Positions 48,043-62,039 of a stretch of DNA of 64,000 bases are shown here, piece by piece. The stretch is from Proluteimonas luteida. Lineage in GTDB: Bacteria; Pseudomonadota; Gammaproteobacteria; Xanthomonadales; Xanthomonadaceae. How positions within the stretch are numbered: the stretch's first letter is position 1; each line of letters opens with the position of its first letter. The DNA lies in contig NZ_JAIWPT010000007.1 of the NCBI RefSeq assembly GCF_021191695.1, positions 1 to 64,000 on the forward strand, written 5' to 3'. Both the position numbers and the translations under genes were made by a program. The notes beneath the pieces were generated by a model. The model was not told the DNA's origin, ran no database searches, and worked only from the letters and a program-made list of their open reading frames with translations.

Positions 48043-48957
48043 TCAGTGGTCGCGTTCGATCGCGCGCCGGCCGAGTTCCGCCAGCGGCTGGCTGGCGGGG
48101 CCGAAAGACGCCAGCGCGTCGTGCATCTGCTGCGCCAGTTCCGCCAGCCGCCTGCGCGAGCCGTCGACGCCGATCAGTGCGGGAAACGTGGCCTTGTCCT
48201 GGGCGACGTCCTTGCCGGCGGTCTTGCCGAGGGTGTGGCTGTCGCCCTCGATGTCGAGCAGGTCGTCGCGGATCTGGAACGCGAGGCCGAGCGCGCCGGC
48301 GAATGTGTCCAGGCGCGCACGCGTAGAGGCATCGACGCCGGCCGCCAGCGCGCCCAGCGTGACCGAAGCGCGGAGCAGGGCGCCGGTCTTCAGCGCATGC
48401 AGCCGTTCCAGCGCCGGCAGGCCGATCGTGCCGGCGCCGGTCGCGGCGATGTCGAGCGCCTGCCCGCCGCACATGCCCGATGCCCCGGTGGCCTCCGCCA
48501 GCACCGCGACCATCTGCAGCCGCGCCGCATCCGGCAATGCCGTGCCGGCCGCGAGCGTCGAGAACGCCAGCGTCTGCAGCGCATCGCCGGCGAGGATCGC
48601 GGTCGCCTCGTCGAAGGCCACGTGCACCGTCGGCTGGCCGCGGCGCAGGGCGTCGTCGTCCATCGCCGGCAGGTCGTCGTGGACCAGCGAATAGGCATGC
48701 ACCAGTTCGACCGCCGTGGCCGGTGCGTCGGCGGCGTCCGCCGCGGCGCCGAGAGCATGCGCTGTCGCGTGCACCAGAAGCGGGCGCATGCGCTTGCCGC
48801 CGAGCAGCACCGCATGGCGCATCGCGGCCAGCAGGCGCGGGTCGCCACCTTCGCAGGTATCGAGCGCGCGCTGCAGCGCGATGTCGGTACGCGTGCGCCA
48901 GCCGGCGATGCGTGCGTCGACCGGCGCGCCGGCCGGCGTCATCGGCGCGTCAGGCAT
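48043..48957 (-). CDS. ispA: polyprenyl synthetase, farnesyl diphosphate synthase
   Basis: A 304-residue prenyltransferase building farnesyl diphosphate from IPP and DMAPP. First Asp-rich motif DDLPAMDDD, second DDLLD, plus GGKRMRPLL at the N-terminus and [14 protein letters not shown] near the end. Ala/Ser small residues before the first motif fit a C15 product. ATG 48957 overlaps the xseB stop by eight bases; dxs, which often follows, is not present on this side. Confidence 0.95.
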   Translation of the reverse strand: MPDAPMTPAGAPVDARIAGWRTRTDIALQRALDTCEGGDPRLLAAMRHAVLLGGKRMRPLLVHATAHALGAAADAADAPATAVELVHAYSLVHDDLPAMDDDALRRGQPTVHVAFDEATAILAGDALQTLAFSTLAAGTALPDAARLQMVAVLAEATGASGMCGGQALDIAATGAGTIGLPALERLHALKTGALLRASVTLGALAAGVDASTRARLDTFAGALGLAFQIRDDLLDIEGDSHTLGKTAGKDVAQDKATFPALIGVDGSRRRLAELAQQMHDALASFGPASQPLAELGRRAIERDH

Positions 48958-49225
48958 CGCGCCCGTCGTCGGGCAGGTCGGCGAACGGCTGCGCACGCTC
49001 GGGCGCGGCGGGATCGCTGAGCAGGCGCACGCGCAGCTCCGCGTCCTCGAGCGCCTGCTGGCAGCGGCGGTACAGGCCGACGCCGCGCTCGTAGGCACCG
49101 AGCGATTCCTCCAGGCTCATCTCGCCGCCTTCCATCTTCTCGACCAGCCGTTCGAGCTGGCCCAGCGCGTTCTCGAAGTCGGCAACGGGCGAGGGGGTGT
49201 CGGCGGTGGCGGCTTTCTTCGGCAT
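48950..49225 (-). CDS. xseB: exodeoxyribonuclease VII small subunit
   Basis: A 91-residue subunit that assembles on XseA to form the single-strand exonuclease. [35 protein letters not shown] is the signature region (residues about 16-50). The xseA gene is elsewhere. The order tilS-xseB-ispA with a 30-base gap and an 8-base overlap suggests one transcript. Confidence 0.95.
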   Translation of the reverse strand: MPKKAATADTPSPVADFENALGQLERLVEKMEGGEMSLEESLGAYERGVGLYRRCQQALEDAELRVRLLSDPAAPERAQPFADLPDDGRDA

Positions 49226-49255
49226 GCGGCGATTCTAATCGATCCATCGCCGCGA

Positions 49256-50584
49256 TCAGCCGACACCGCCGTCACCCGGCGGCTGCCAGCGCAGCACCGC
49301 GCCACTGTCGCGCAGCCAGGCATCGAAGCCGGCGTCGTGGACCAGGTCGCCGGCGGCCAGCACCCGGCCATCGCCATCGGACAGCAGCGGCAGCTGCGCG
49401 CGCAGCCAGGGCGGGACCGCCAACGACTGCAGCACGTGCTTGAGCGCATGCGAGTGGCGGCGTCCCGGCAGCACGATCCGCTCGCCGCCCCGGCGCGCAC
49501 GGACGGTCAGCGGCCACGGCGCGGACGTGACGGGCGCGCCGTCGAGCGCCAGCAGGCCGCCGCCCGGCAACGGCAACGGCGACGCGCCGGACCATTCGGC
49601 GTGGAAGCCGGCATCCAGCGGCGCACGCACCACATCCGCATGCAGCAGACCGCGCCAGCGCTGCAGCCGGCAGCCATGCCAGTCGAAGCGCGGATTGCGG
49701 TCCGACGCCGGCGCCGCGACTTCCGCCGCGCACCACGCGATGCCGGCGGCCGGCAGCGGCGCGAGCCCGCATTCGTGGATCCAGCGCCGCAGCACGCGGG
49801 CACGACGCGCGGGCGCAAGCGCCGCCAGCGCGGCGATGCGCAGCACCCGCGGGTCTGCGCTGCGCGCCTGCGCGAGCGCATCGGCATCGTCCGGTGTGAG
49901 CAGGTCGACCGCATCCGCCTGCAGCGCCGCGGCCGTGGCGAACGCGGCGCCGGCATGCGGCCAGCGCGTGCGCAGCAGCGGCAGCACCCGGTTGCGCAGG
50001 AAATTGCGATCCGGGTCGTCGCCGGCGTTGCTCGGGTCCTCGATCCACGCCAGCGCGTGCGCACGCGCGTAGTCCGCCAGCGCCGCGCGCGGCAGGCCGA
50101 GCAGCGGCCGCCACAGCAGGCCGCGCGCGAACGGACGCACGGGCCGCATCGCCGCCAGCCCGTCGGGTCCGGCGCCGCGCAACGCGCGCAGCAGGAAGGT
50201 CTCGGCCTGGTCGCCCTGATGGTGCGCCAGCACCAGGATCCCACCGGCTTGGAGCGCGTCGGCGAACGCCGCATGCCGGGCCACGCGCGCCGCGCCTTCC
50301 GGGCCCAGCGCACTGTCGCGCGCGACCGTCACCGTCGCCACGTCCAGCGGGACGTCCAGCATTGCGCAGACTTCGCGGCAATGCGCGGCCCAGGCATCGG
50401 CAGCAGGCTGCAGGCCGTGGTGCACATGCAGCGCCCGCAGGCCATGCGCGCGCAGCGCCGAATCCCGTGCGAGGCGATGCAGCAGCACGGTCGAGTCCAG
50501 GCCGCCACTGAAGCCGACCAGCAGCGGGCCCGTGGCGGGGGGCGGCGGCAGGACCAGGTCGGTGGGCGGGGAGGCGGGACGCAT
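49256..50584 (-). CDS. tilS: tRNA(Ile)-lysidine synthase
   Basis: A 442-residue enzyme placing lysidine on C34 of the AUA-decoding tRNA-Ile. PP-loop GFSGGLDSTVLLHRL near residue 24, HHQGDQAETFLLR and WIEDPSNAGDDPDRNFLRN are diagnostic; the C-terminal domain includes RRGGERIVLPGRRHSHALKHVLQ and ends beyond it. ATG 50584 fits the family. First gene of the tilS-xseB-ispA run, divergent from the Old Yellow Enzyme gene. Confidence 0.95.
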   Translation of the reverse strand: MRPASPPTDLVLPPPPATGPLLVGFSGGLDSTVLLHRLARDSALRAHGLRALHVHHGLQPAADAWAAHCREVCAMLDVPLDVATVTVARDSALGPEGAARVARHAAFADALQAGGILVLAHHQGDQAETFLLRALRGAGPDGLAAMRPVRPFARGLLWRPLLGLPRAALADYARAHALAWIEDPSNAGDDPDRNFLRNRVLPLLRTRWPHAGAAFATAAALQADAVDLLTPDDADALAQARSADPRVLRIAALAALAPARRARVLRRWIHECGLAPLPAAGIAWCAAEVAAPASDRNPRFDWHGCRLQRWRGLLHADVVRAPLDAGFHAEWSGASPLPLPGGGLLALDGAPVTSAPWPLTVRARRGGERIVLPGRRHSHALKHVLQSLAVPPWLRAQLPLLSDGDGRVLAAGDLVHDAGFDAWLRDSGAVLRWQPPGDGGVG

Positions 50585-50779
50585 GGGGGCATGGTGCCAT
50601 CGTGGCGGTACGATCTTCTGCTGTTGCTGTGCTCTGGCCTTGGCTGACCGCCTTTGATGTGTCGAACCGCAAAGCGAGCCGGGCAACGGCACGCGACTGC
50701 AATGCAGCGATCCGGCGAAACGGCTCGCCGCCGTGGACACGGCCGCCTACAGTCGGGGTTTCCCCTGCAGGAGCCCCCC

Positions 50780-51841
50780 ATGTCCGCATTGTTCTCGCCG
50801 CTGCGCCAGCGTGGACTGACGCTGCGCAACCGTCTCGCGGTCTCGCCGATGTGCCAGTACTCCGCGCGCGACGGCATGCCGGCGCACTGGCATCTGGTCC
50901 ATCTGGGCAGCCGCGCGGTCGGCGGCGCCGCGGTGGTGATCGCCGAGGCCAGCGCGGTGCTGCCCGAGGGCCGGATCTCGCCCGAGGACACCGGCATCTG
51001 GAACGCCGCGCAGGCCGAGGCCTGGGCGCCGGTCGCGGCCTTCGTGCGCGCGCAGGGCGCGGTGCCGGCGATCCAGCTGGCGCATGCCGGGCGCAAGGCC
51101 AGCACGTTCGCGCCTTGGCGCGGACACGGCGCGGTGGCCGCCGATGCCGGTGGCTGGACGGTCGTGGCGCCGTCGGCGCTGGCCTACGACGATGCGTACC
51201 CGCAGCCGCAGGCACTGGACGCGGCGGGCATCGCGCGCGTGGTGTCGGCCTTCCACGACGCGGCGGTGCGCGCGCTCGAAGCCGGGTTCGAACTGGTCGA
51301 GATCCACGCCGCGCATGGCTACCTGCTGCACCAGTTCCTGTCGCCGCTGTCGAACCGGCGCGACGATGCCTACGGCGGCGGGTTCGAAGGGCGGACGCGG
51401 CTGGTACTGGAGGTCATCGACGCGGTGCGCGAGGTCTGGCCGGACAGCTTGCCGCTGTGGCTGCGGATCTCGGCGACCGACTGGGTCGACGGCGGCTGGG
51501 ACGTCGCGCAGAGCGTGGAACTGGCCAGGCTGGCGGCCGCGCGCGGGGTCGATCTGGTCGATGCCTCGAGCGGCGGACTGTCGCCGCGGCAGGCGATCAC
51601 GCTCGGCCCGGGCTACCAGGTCCCGTTCGCCGCACGCATCCGCCGCGAGGCCGGGGTGGCGACCGGCGCGGTCGGGTTGATCACGACACCGCAGCAGGCC
51701 GAGCGCATCGTTGCCGGCGGCGACGCCGACGTAGTGCTGCTGGCGCGCGAGCTGCTGCGCGATCCGTACTTCCCGTACCACGCCGCGAAGGCGCTGGGCG
51801 CGGAGATCGACGCGCCGGCGCAGTACCTGCGGGCGTGGTGA
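50780..51841 (+). CDS. NADH:flavin oxidoreductase, Old Yellow Enzyme (YqjM/NemA-like)
   Basis: A 353-residue FMN ene-reductase. RNRLAVSPMCQYSARDG has the Cys that tunes FMN in the YqjM subgroup; IQLAHAGRKA, HAAHGYLLHQFLSPLSNRRDDAYGG in part (His-Ala-Ala-His substrate pair), and GADADVVLLAREL-like C-terminal FMN phosphate site (GGDADVVLLARELLRDPYFP). Reduces activated C=C bonds, often in electrophile stress. GCAGGAG precedes ATG 50780. Single gene, convergent with accA across 176 bases where I see nothing notable. Confidence 0.94.
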   Translation: MSALFSPLRQRGLTLRNRLAVSPMCQYSARDGMPAHWHLVHLGSRAVGGAAVVIAEASAVLPEGRISPEDTGIWNAAQAEAWAPVAAFVRAQGAVPAIQLAHAGRKASTFAPWRGHGAVAADAGGWTVVAPSALAYDDAYPQPQALDAAGIARVVSAFHDAAVRALEAGFELVEIHAAHGYLLHQFLSPLSNRRDDAYGGGFEGRTRLVLEVIDAVREVWPDSLPLWLRISATDWVDGGWDVAQSVELARLAAARGVDLVDASSGGLSPRQAITLGPGYQVPFAARIRREAGVATGAVGLITTPQQAERIVAGGDADVVLLARELLRDPYFPYHAAKALGAEIDAPAQYLRAW

Positions 51842-52017
51842 TACCGCGCGGGCTGCCGGTGGTGGACGCGCGCCCGTCGGGCGCCGTGGATACCGGTTGG
51901 CGCCGGACTCAGCGGTTGAGAGTCAATCGAACGCCGTAGCGAGAGCGTCGCCCTGCGCGCCGCCGCCATGGGCGTTCGGCGACGGTCGCAGTAGTCGGGC
52001 GATTAACGCTCAGCCAC

Positions 52018-52977
<960 letters not shown>

Positions 52978-53270
52978 GCGCGGGCTGCGAGCCGGAAAGG
53001 CCACAGTTTAGCGGACCGGACCCGCCGGCACCGTACCGGGCCGTGCGGTACCGGCCGGCGATGGCCGCCCGGTGGCATCGGCGCCTGTCCGCCGGGCACG
53101 GATGACGAAATCCTCACATCCGGCGGCGCATGCTTCATGAACGGGGACATGCAGGTGGGTTCGCACCGTGGGGGATGGAACCGGTGCACGACACGCCCGG
53201 CATGCGCCGGCAGTCCGGCTTCCCGTCCGGGCGTCCATACAGACCATCGACCCATGTACAGGATTCACCC

Positions 53271-53771
53271 ATGAGCATTCTCGAGCCCGGCACCCGGGCC
53301 CCGGATTTCGCGCTGCATTCGACCCCCGACCAGACCGTGTCGCTGTCCGAGTTCCGGGGCCGCAACGTGATCCTCGCGTTCTACCCGGCCGACTGGAGCC
53401 CGGTGTGCGGCGACCAGCTCGCGTTGTACAACGAACTGGTCGAGGAGTTCGCGCACCGGCACGCGCAGCTGCTGGCGATCTCGGTCGACGGCATCTGGAG
53501 CCACGTCGCGCTGTCGGAGCAGCGCCACTACCATTTCCCGCTGCTGTCGGACTTCGAGCCCAAGGGCGAGGTCGCCAAAGCCTACGGGGTCTACGCGGCC
53601 GAGGCGGGCGTCGCCGAGCGTGCGCTGTTCGTCATCGACGGCGAGGGCATCATCCGCTGGAGCTACCTCTCGCCAATGGGCGTCAATCCCGGCGCCGACG
53701 GCATCCTCGAAGCGCTCGACGCGCTGCCCGGCAATGCCGCCGGCAAGGCGGCGCCGGAGCCGGGCAAGTGA
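53271..53771 (+). CDS. single-cysteine peroxiredoxin (AhpE/BCP-like)
   Basis: A 166-residue peroxiredoxin reducing peroxides with Cys46 in PADWSPVCGDQ. No other cysteine is present, so its sulfenic acid cannot be resolved internally and needs an external thiol. The downstream gene encodes a CPAC thioredoxin-fold protein, coupled by GTGA, that is the natural candidate. No signal peptide, so cytoplasmic. Upstream 266 bases to divergent accA hold the promoter. Confidence 0.92.
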   Translation: MSILEPGTRAPDFALHSTPDQTVSLSEFRGRNVILAFYPADWSPVCGDQLALYNELVEEFAHRHAQLLAISVDGIWSHVALSEQRHYHFPLLSDFEPKGEVAKAYGVYAAEAGVAERALFVIDGEGIIRWSYLSPMGVNPGADGILEALDALPGNAAGKAAPEPGK

Positions 53772-54307
53772 GCACGACGCTCGCGGTGCCGGTGTCGGCC
53801 GACGACCACATCCAGGGCGATCCCGGTGCGCCGGTGACCCTGGTCGAGTACGGCGACTTCCAGTGCCCGGCGTGCGCGATGGCGTATCCGCTGGTCAAGG
53901 CGATCCAGCGTCGCCACGGCGCCGATGTCGCATTCGTGTTCCGGCACTTCCCGCTGGCCGAGGCGCATCCGTTCGCGCGGCTGGCGGCCGAGGTCGCCGA
54001 AGGCGCCGCGGCGCAGGGGCGCTTCTGGGACATGCACGATTGGCTCTACGAGAACCAGGACGACTGGGTGCCCTACGGCGCCGAGGGGCTGGAAGCCGGG
54101 CTGCGCGCGTTGTCGCTCGACGAGGCCAGGGTGGCGGAGGCGATGCGGTCGCCCGCGGTCGAGGCACGCATCCGCCACGATTTCATGGGCGGCGTGCGCA
54201 GCGGGGTCAACGGCACGCCCGGTTTCTACGTCAACGGCGCGCTGTTCCAGGGCGATTTCGATACGCTGCAGCAGGTCATTGCCGAGGTGATCGCCCAGTC
54301 GCGGTGA
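53768..54307 (+). CDS. DsbA-like thioredoxin-fold protein, cytoplasmic
   Basis: A 179-residue DsbA-family protein (thioredoxin_4 type) with C33-P-A-C36 and a cis-Pro in GTPGFYVNG. It lacks a signal peptide, unlike true DsbA, so it should act in the cytoplasm, where a reducing function is more likely. It begins at GTG 53768 inside the peroxiredoxin stop. GDPGAPVTLVEYGDFQCP is the family start. Confidence 0.9.
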   Translation: MSTTLAVPVSADDHIQGDPGAPVTLVEYGDFQCPACAMAYPLVKAIQRRHGADVAFVFRHFPLAEAHPFARLAAEVAEGAAAQGRFWDMHDWLYENQDDWVPYGAEGLEAGLRALSLDEARVAEAMRSPAVEARIRHDFMGGVRSGVNGTPGFYVNGALFQGDFDTLQQVIAEVIAQSR

Positions 54308-54453
54308 CGTCCGTCATCGGCGCGGTGTATTGCCGGTATCGCCGGCAGCGCGCGATGCGCCGTCTACGGCCCCGCAAGGATTCCGGATTTTTCCATCCCG
54401 CGTTTTCCACCCCTTTTCCAGTACCGCCACAACCTGATCCGTTGGAGGACACC

Positions 54454-55032
54454 ATGGCCAAGAAGACGAAAAGCAAGCCCGATACGAAGAAGAGCAGCGC
54501 CGCCGGCAAGGCCGAGGCCAAGCGCCTGCGCGACGCGCCGCTGCTCACGCCCACCGACCTGCATCCCGACGCGACCCGTGACATCTCGGGCGCGCTCAAC
54601 GCGATCCTGGCGGACGTGTTCGCGCTGTACCTGAAGACCAAGAACTTCCACTGGCATGTCAGCGGCCCGCATTTCCGCGACTACCACCTGATGCTCGACG
54701 AGCAGGGCGACCAGCTGTTCGCGATGACCGATCCGATCGCCGAACGCGTGCGCAAGCTCGGCGGGCTGACCCTGCGCTCGATCGGCCAGATCGCCCGCGA
54801 GCAGCGCGTGCTCGACAACAACGCCGACTACGTCGAGCCCTCCGACATGCTGGCCGAGCTGTGCGGCGACAACCGGGACCTGGCCGCCCGCCTGCGCGAG
54901 GCGCACGGGGTGTGCGAGGAACACCAGGACATCGCCACCGCCAGCCTGATCGAGGTGTGGATCGACGAGACCGAGCGCCGCACCTGGTTCCTGTTCGAAT
55001 CCAGCCGCCGCCACGATTCCGGCGGTCACTGA
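54454..55032 (+). CDS. dps: Dps family ferritin-like DNA-protection protein
   Basis: A 192-residue Dps monomer. The basic N-terminus (about residues 1-27, Lys-rich) can bind DNA. Ferroxidase residues: His in NFHWHVSG and the DYHLMLDEQ helix; the fold continues through TDPIAERVRKLGG and ends HEDxx-type helix EHQDIATASLIEVWIDETERR in part. Forms a dodecamer that stores iron and removes peroxide. TTGGAGGACACC precedes ATG. It fits functionally with the two redox genes upstream, separated by 146 bases with its own promoter likely. Confidence 0.95.
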   Translation: MAKKTKSKPDTKKSSAAGKAEAKRLRDAPLLTPTDLHPDATRDISGALNAILADVFALYLKTKNFHWHVSGPHFRDYHLMLDEQGDQLFAMTDPIAERVRKLGGLTLRSIGQIAREQRVLDNNADYVEPSDMLAELCGDNRDLAARLREAHGVCEEHQDIATASLIEVWIDETERRTWFLFESSRRHDSGGH

Positions 55033-55162
55033 TTCCGGCCGGCGCCGCTGACGGACCCGCCGTCGCGTCCTGCGGCGGCGGGCCTTCGTGTTTCCCGGGC
55101 GGTGTCCGGTGGTTCCCGGTCGCGGCGGCATGCCGGCATCGGCCGTCCGGCTTTCAAGCCTC

Positions 55163-58678
<3,516 letters not shown>

Positions 58679-58926
58679 TGCAGGGGCGTGGCGGCCGGAG
58701 GATCAGAGTAGGCCCGGCACGCAGGGGGGACAAGGCTTGACAGGGCGCGCGCACCGTTGCGTGCGCGTCGCCGGCCAGCCAGGCGTGGCCGGAGCCGCAG
58801 GGGCCGCGGCAACGCGCGATGAACGGGGCGCAGCGACGGCGCCGTAGCGCGCGGGCACCGGGTCCCGCGGCCATGTTGCTGGGCGACCATCTGCATGCCG
58901 TCGCTGCGCCTCGATGGAGACATACT

Positions 58927-59589
58927 TCAATGGACCCGGAACCGTGCCGCCGCCGCGGGCAGGTAGCTGCTGTCGCGGATCCGGTTGCGCAGGCGCTGCA
59001 GCGCCACCTCGGCGCGCCGCGCCGCGCGCCAGTCGCTGCGGGTGAAGCGGAACCCTCCGGCCGCGCAGCCACGCAGCCGGGCCTCCGCGTCACGCAGCCG
59101 GCAGAAGTCGCGATAGGCGGCGGCCTCACCGGCCAGCATCGGCCAGGCCACGTCGACGACGATGGCATCGTCGAGGCGGCCGATGCCCGGCGTGTCGTCG
59201 GGAATCAGGTCGTCGCGGCTGCGCAGGTAGCCCAGCACGACCCGGCCGAGGAATGCGACCCGGCCGCCGCCAGGCTCGCTGCCGGGTGCCCAGTCGCGAT
59301 CGCCGAGCATCCGGGACAGCAGTTCGCCCTGCTGCAACCGGTGGTGGATCCAGTCCGGGGTGGTCTGGCCGGGCGTGGTGGCGGCCAGCGTGCGACCGAA
59401 CGTGGCCAGCTGGTCGATGTCCAGGCCGGTGGCATGGCCCAGTGCCTTGAGCAGGCGGTTGAAGCGTGCCAGCCGGCGCTCGTCGACGACCAGCTGGCCG
59501 ACCCTGCGGCGGCGGCCGTGGCCGGCGGTGCGCGATTGCGTCGTCGCGGGCAGTGGCTGGAGTTGCGTATGAATGGCGTTTGCGTACAT
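58927..59589 (-). CDS. DUF1232 (YkvA-like) domain protein
   Basis: A 220-residue protein. Its middle (about 108-140: LGRVVLGYLRSRDDLIPDDTPGIGRLDDAIVV in part) matches the DUF1232 core DLIPD...GxLDDAxV. The N-terminus is basic and helical. YkvA-like proteins are membrane-associated and uncharacterised. GGAG lies eight bases before ATG 59589. It is divergent from the winged-helix/TPR gene, so the shared 199-base region may be controlled by that regulator. Confidence 0.8.
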   Translation of the reverse strand: MYANAIHTQLQPLPATTQSRTAGHGRRRRVGQLVVDERRLARFNRLLKALGHATGLDIDQLATFGRTLAATTPGQTTPDWIHHRLQQGELLSRMLGDRDWAPGSEPGGGRVAFLGRVVLGYLRSRDDLIPDDTPGIGRLDDAIVVDVAWPMLAGEAAAYRDFCRLRDAEARLRGCAAGGFRFTRSDWRAARRAEVALQRLRNRIRDSSYLPAAAARFRVH

Positions 59590-59644
59590 GACGGTGCTCC
59601 GTTTTCGTGGTGGCCATCCGGGGGTACGGACGGCCAGGGGCGGA

Positions 59645-59683
59645 TGTCCAGGGTTGGATGCGCGCCTGTCCGGCGCCTGGACA
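59645..59683. promoter_or_regulatory. inverted repeat in the divergent DUF1232 / winged-helix region
   Basis: TGTCCAGG (59645-59652) and CCTGGACA (59676-59683) form an 8-base inverted repeat 39 bases across, midway between two divergent starts. Widely spaced arms suit a two-site OmpR/CadC-type winged-helix regulator. Reading by eye only. Confidence 0.35.
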
Positions 59684-59788
59684 GCTTCCGCCGCGCGGGC
59701 GGGGCGGTCATGAGGAACCGGCGCGGCTTTCGCCATGGATCGACCCGGTTGGCGAGGTTTTTCCGAAGGTTTCGATGAGGGGTTGCCG

Positions 59789-61978
59789 ATGCAGCCAGAT
59801 GGCGACGCCACTGCCGGTGGTGGACCGGGCCGGGGGCGCTACCGGTTCGGCGATGTCGTCGTCGACGTCGGCGCACGTACGCTGCTGCGCGCCGGCCAGC
59901 CGGTCGCACTGGAGCCGAAGGCCTTCGTGGTGCTGCTGGCGCTGCTGGAGCGGGCCGGCGAGCTGGTTCCCAAGGACGTGCTGCTGGATCTCGTCTGGGG
60001 CCACCGCCACGTCACCTCCGGGGTGCTGACCCGTGCCGTGGCGCAGCTGCGCGGTGCGATGGACGACCGCGGCCAGCCCCCGCGCTACATCCAGACCCGG
60101 CATGCGATCGGCTACATGTTCGTCGGCAAATTGCTGGAAACGCCGTCATCGCCCACCGATGTGCCGCTGCCGGACCCCGCGTCGGCGCATTCCGCAGACG
60201 CGGGCGATGTTGCGTCCGCGGCGGCCGGCATTCCCCTGGGCGTGACGGCCGGAACCGTGCCGTCCGGCACGGCCGCGCCTGCCCAGCGGGTGCGCCCGGC
60301 GGGTGTGCGGGCGCGGGTCGCACTGCTGTCGCTGCTGGCATTGCTGGCGGCGGTCTGGGCCTGGCAGCAACGTGACGCCACGGCGCCGCCGCGACCGGCC
60401 TCGATCGCCGTGTTGCCGTTCGTCAGCCTCGGCGATCGCCCGGAGGACGGCTGGTTCGCCGAGGGCCTGGCGATCGAGATGCACGATGCGCTGGCCGGTG
60501 TGCAGGGCTTGACCGTGGCGGCCTACATTCCCGGCGACAGCGCCCCGCCCGAGCGCGACCCCAGGGCGTTGGGCAGGCGCCTGGGCATCGCCACCGTGCT
60601 CGATGCCAGCGTGCGCCGCGAGGACGGCAAGCTGCGCATCAATGCACGCCTGAGCGATACCGGCACCGGCTACGTGCTGTGGAGCCGCAGCTTCGACCGC
60701 GACGACAGCCGGATCTTCGAGACCCAGCGCCAGATCGCCCACGAAGTGCTGGCCGCGCTGCTGGACGTGGTGCCGGCCGAACGGGCCGCGCTCGACCGGC
60801 GCCTGCAGCCGACCTCCAGCCCCGTGGCCTTCGCGTCCTATCTGCGCGGACTGCAGGCGCTGCGGGCATCTCCGCCGGCCGATCCCCGCACCGAGGATGC
60901 GATCGTGCATTTTCGTGGCGCGCTCGACGAGGACGCCGGCTTCGCCCGTGCGCAGGCCGGGATCTGCCGGGCCGAACTGGTCCGTTATGCCAACCAGCGC
61001 AACGCCTCGTTCCTCGGCCAGGCCAGGGCGGCCTGCGCGCTGGCCCGCGACATGGATGCGGAATCCAGCGAGGTCGCGCTGGCGCTGGCCGACCTGCATC
61101 GCATCCTCGGCGAAACCGCCCAGGCCCGCGCCCACTACGACCGGGCGCTGCGCGATCCGGCGCGCGCCGCCGGCGCCTACACCGGCCTTGCACAACTGGC
61201 TGCGGCGCAGGGCGACCATCCGGCGGCCGCCGGCTACTTCCGCCAGGCGCTCGCGGCCAGTCCCGGCAACGCCGGCATCCACAGCCGGCTCGGCTACCAG
61301 CACTATCTGGCCGGGGACATGCCGTCGGCCATCGCCGCCTATCGCAAGGCCAGCGAACTGCGCCCGGACGATGCCGGGCTATTGAGCAGTCTGGCGGGCG
61401 TGTACCTGACCACAGGCGACCTGCCGGCCGCGGCCGCGGCGCTGGAGCGTTCGCTGCGGATCGCACCGTCTGCGCCGGCGCTGGGCAACCTGGCCGAGAT
61501 CCATTTCATCGAAGCCGACTACGCCCGGGCGGCGGACCTGCTGCGCAGGGCACTGGCGCTCGATCCGAAGAATCCGTTCCTGTGGGGCAACCTCGGCAAT
61601 GCGCTGCAGGCCGCGCCGGCCACGGCGGCACAGGCGGCAGATGCCTACCGGCATGCGCTGGCGATATCCGAAGGCTATCTGGCGACCCGGGACCAGGATG
61701 CGATCGCCCTCGCCGCGCACGGCTGGTACCTGACACGCGTGGGCCGGGGCGAAGAAGCCGCCGGATTCGTCACGCGCGCCGAGGCGGTGGGGGCGGCCAG
61801 CGGCGAGGTGGCCCTGCTCAACGCGCAGACCCTGACGGCGCTTGGACGCAGCGACGAGGCACGGCAGCGCATCGCCGATGCGCGTGCCGCCGGCGTCACC
61901 GACAACAGGATCACAGGCAATCCCTTCCTTTCCGGTATCTCCGGTATCGCACCCGCCGCCGGGCGCGGCATGCGATGA
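59789..61978 (+). CDS. CadC-like transmembrane winged-helix regulator with TolB/FlgO-like and TPR domains
   Basis: A 729-residue one-component regulator. N-terminal OmpR/PhoB-type winged helix (about 17-115, RYRFGDVVVDVGARTLL, RYIQTRHAIGYMFVGK), Ala/Pro linker, one transmembrane helix (about 172-192), a periplasmic FlgO/TolB-like domain (SIAVLPFVSLGDRPEDGWFAEGL, about 205-330), then about eight TPR units. Such proteins sense envelope conditions and bind DNA from the membrane, as CadC does. ATG 59789 follows GAGG; the upstream in-frame ATG (59735) is weaker. Confidence 0.9.
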   Translation: MQPDGDATAGGGPGRGRYRFGDVVVDVGARTLLRAGQPVALEPKAFVVLLALLERAGELVPKDVLLDLVWGHRHVTSGVLTRAVAQLRGAMDDRGQPPRYIQTRHAIGYMFVGKLLETPSSPTDVPLPDPASAHSADAGDVASAAAGIPLGVTAGTVPSGTAAPAQRVRPAGVRARVALLSLLALLAAVWAWQQRDATAPPRPASIAVLPFVSLGDRPEDGWFAEGLAIEMHDALAGVQGLTVAAYIPGDSAPPERDPRALGRRLGIATVLDASVRREDGKLRINARLSDTGTGYVLWSRSFDRDDSRIFETQRQIAHEVLAALLDVVPAERAALDRRLQPTSSPVAFASYLRGLQALRASPPADPRTEDAIVHFRGALDEDAGFARAQAGICRAELVRYANQRNASFLGQARAACALARDMDAESSEVALALADLHRILGETAQARAHYDRALRDPARAAGAYTGLAQLAAAQGDHPAAAGYFRQALAASPGNAGIHSRLGYQHYLAGDMPSAIAAYRKASELRPDDAGLLSSLAGVYLTTGDLPAAAAALERSLRIAPSAPALGNLAEIHFIEADYARAADLLRRALALDPKNPFLWGNLGNALQAAPATAAQAADAYRHALAISEGYLATRDQDAIALAAHGWYLTRVGRGEEAAGFVTRAEAVGAASGEVALLNAQTLTALGRSDEARQRIADARAAGVTDNRITGNPFLSGISGIAPAAGRGMR

Positions 61979-62039
61979 CCTGCATCGCGCGATCCGGGAG
62001 TCCCCATCCAGCCCCAGGGCTGCCAACAGGAGAACTGCA

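Noticed and set aside
54329..54345. TGCCGG-N5-CCGGCA after the DsbA-like gene as terminator
   Set aside because: Six-base stem without a following T-run; such short GC palindromes are frequent in this DNA.
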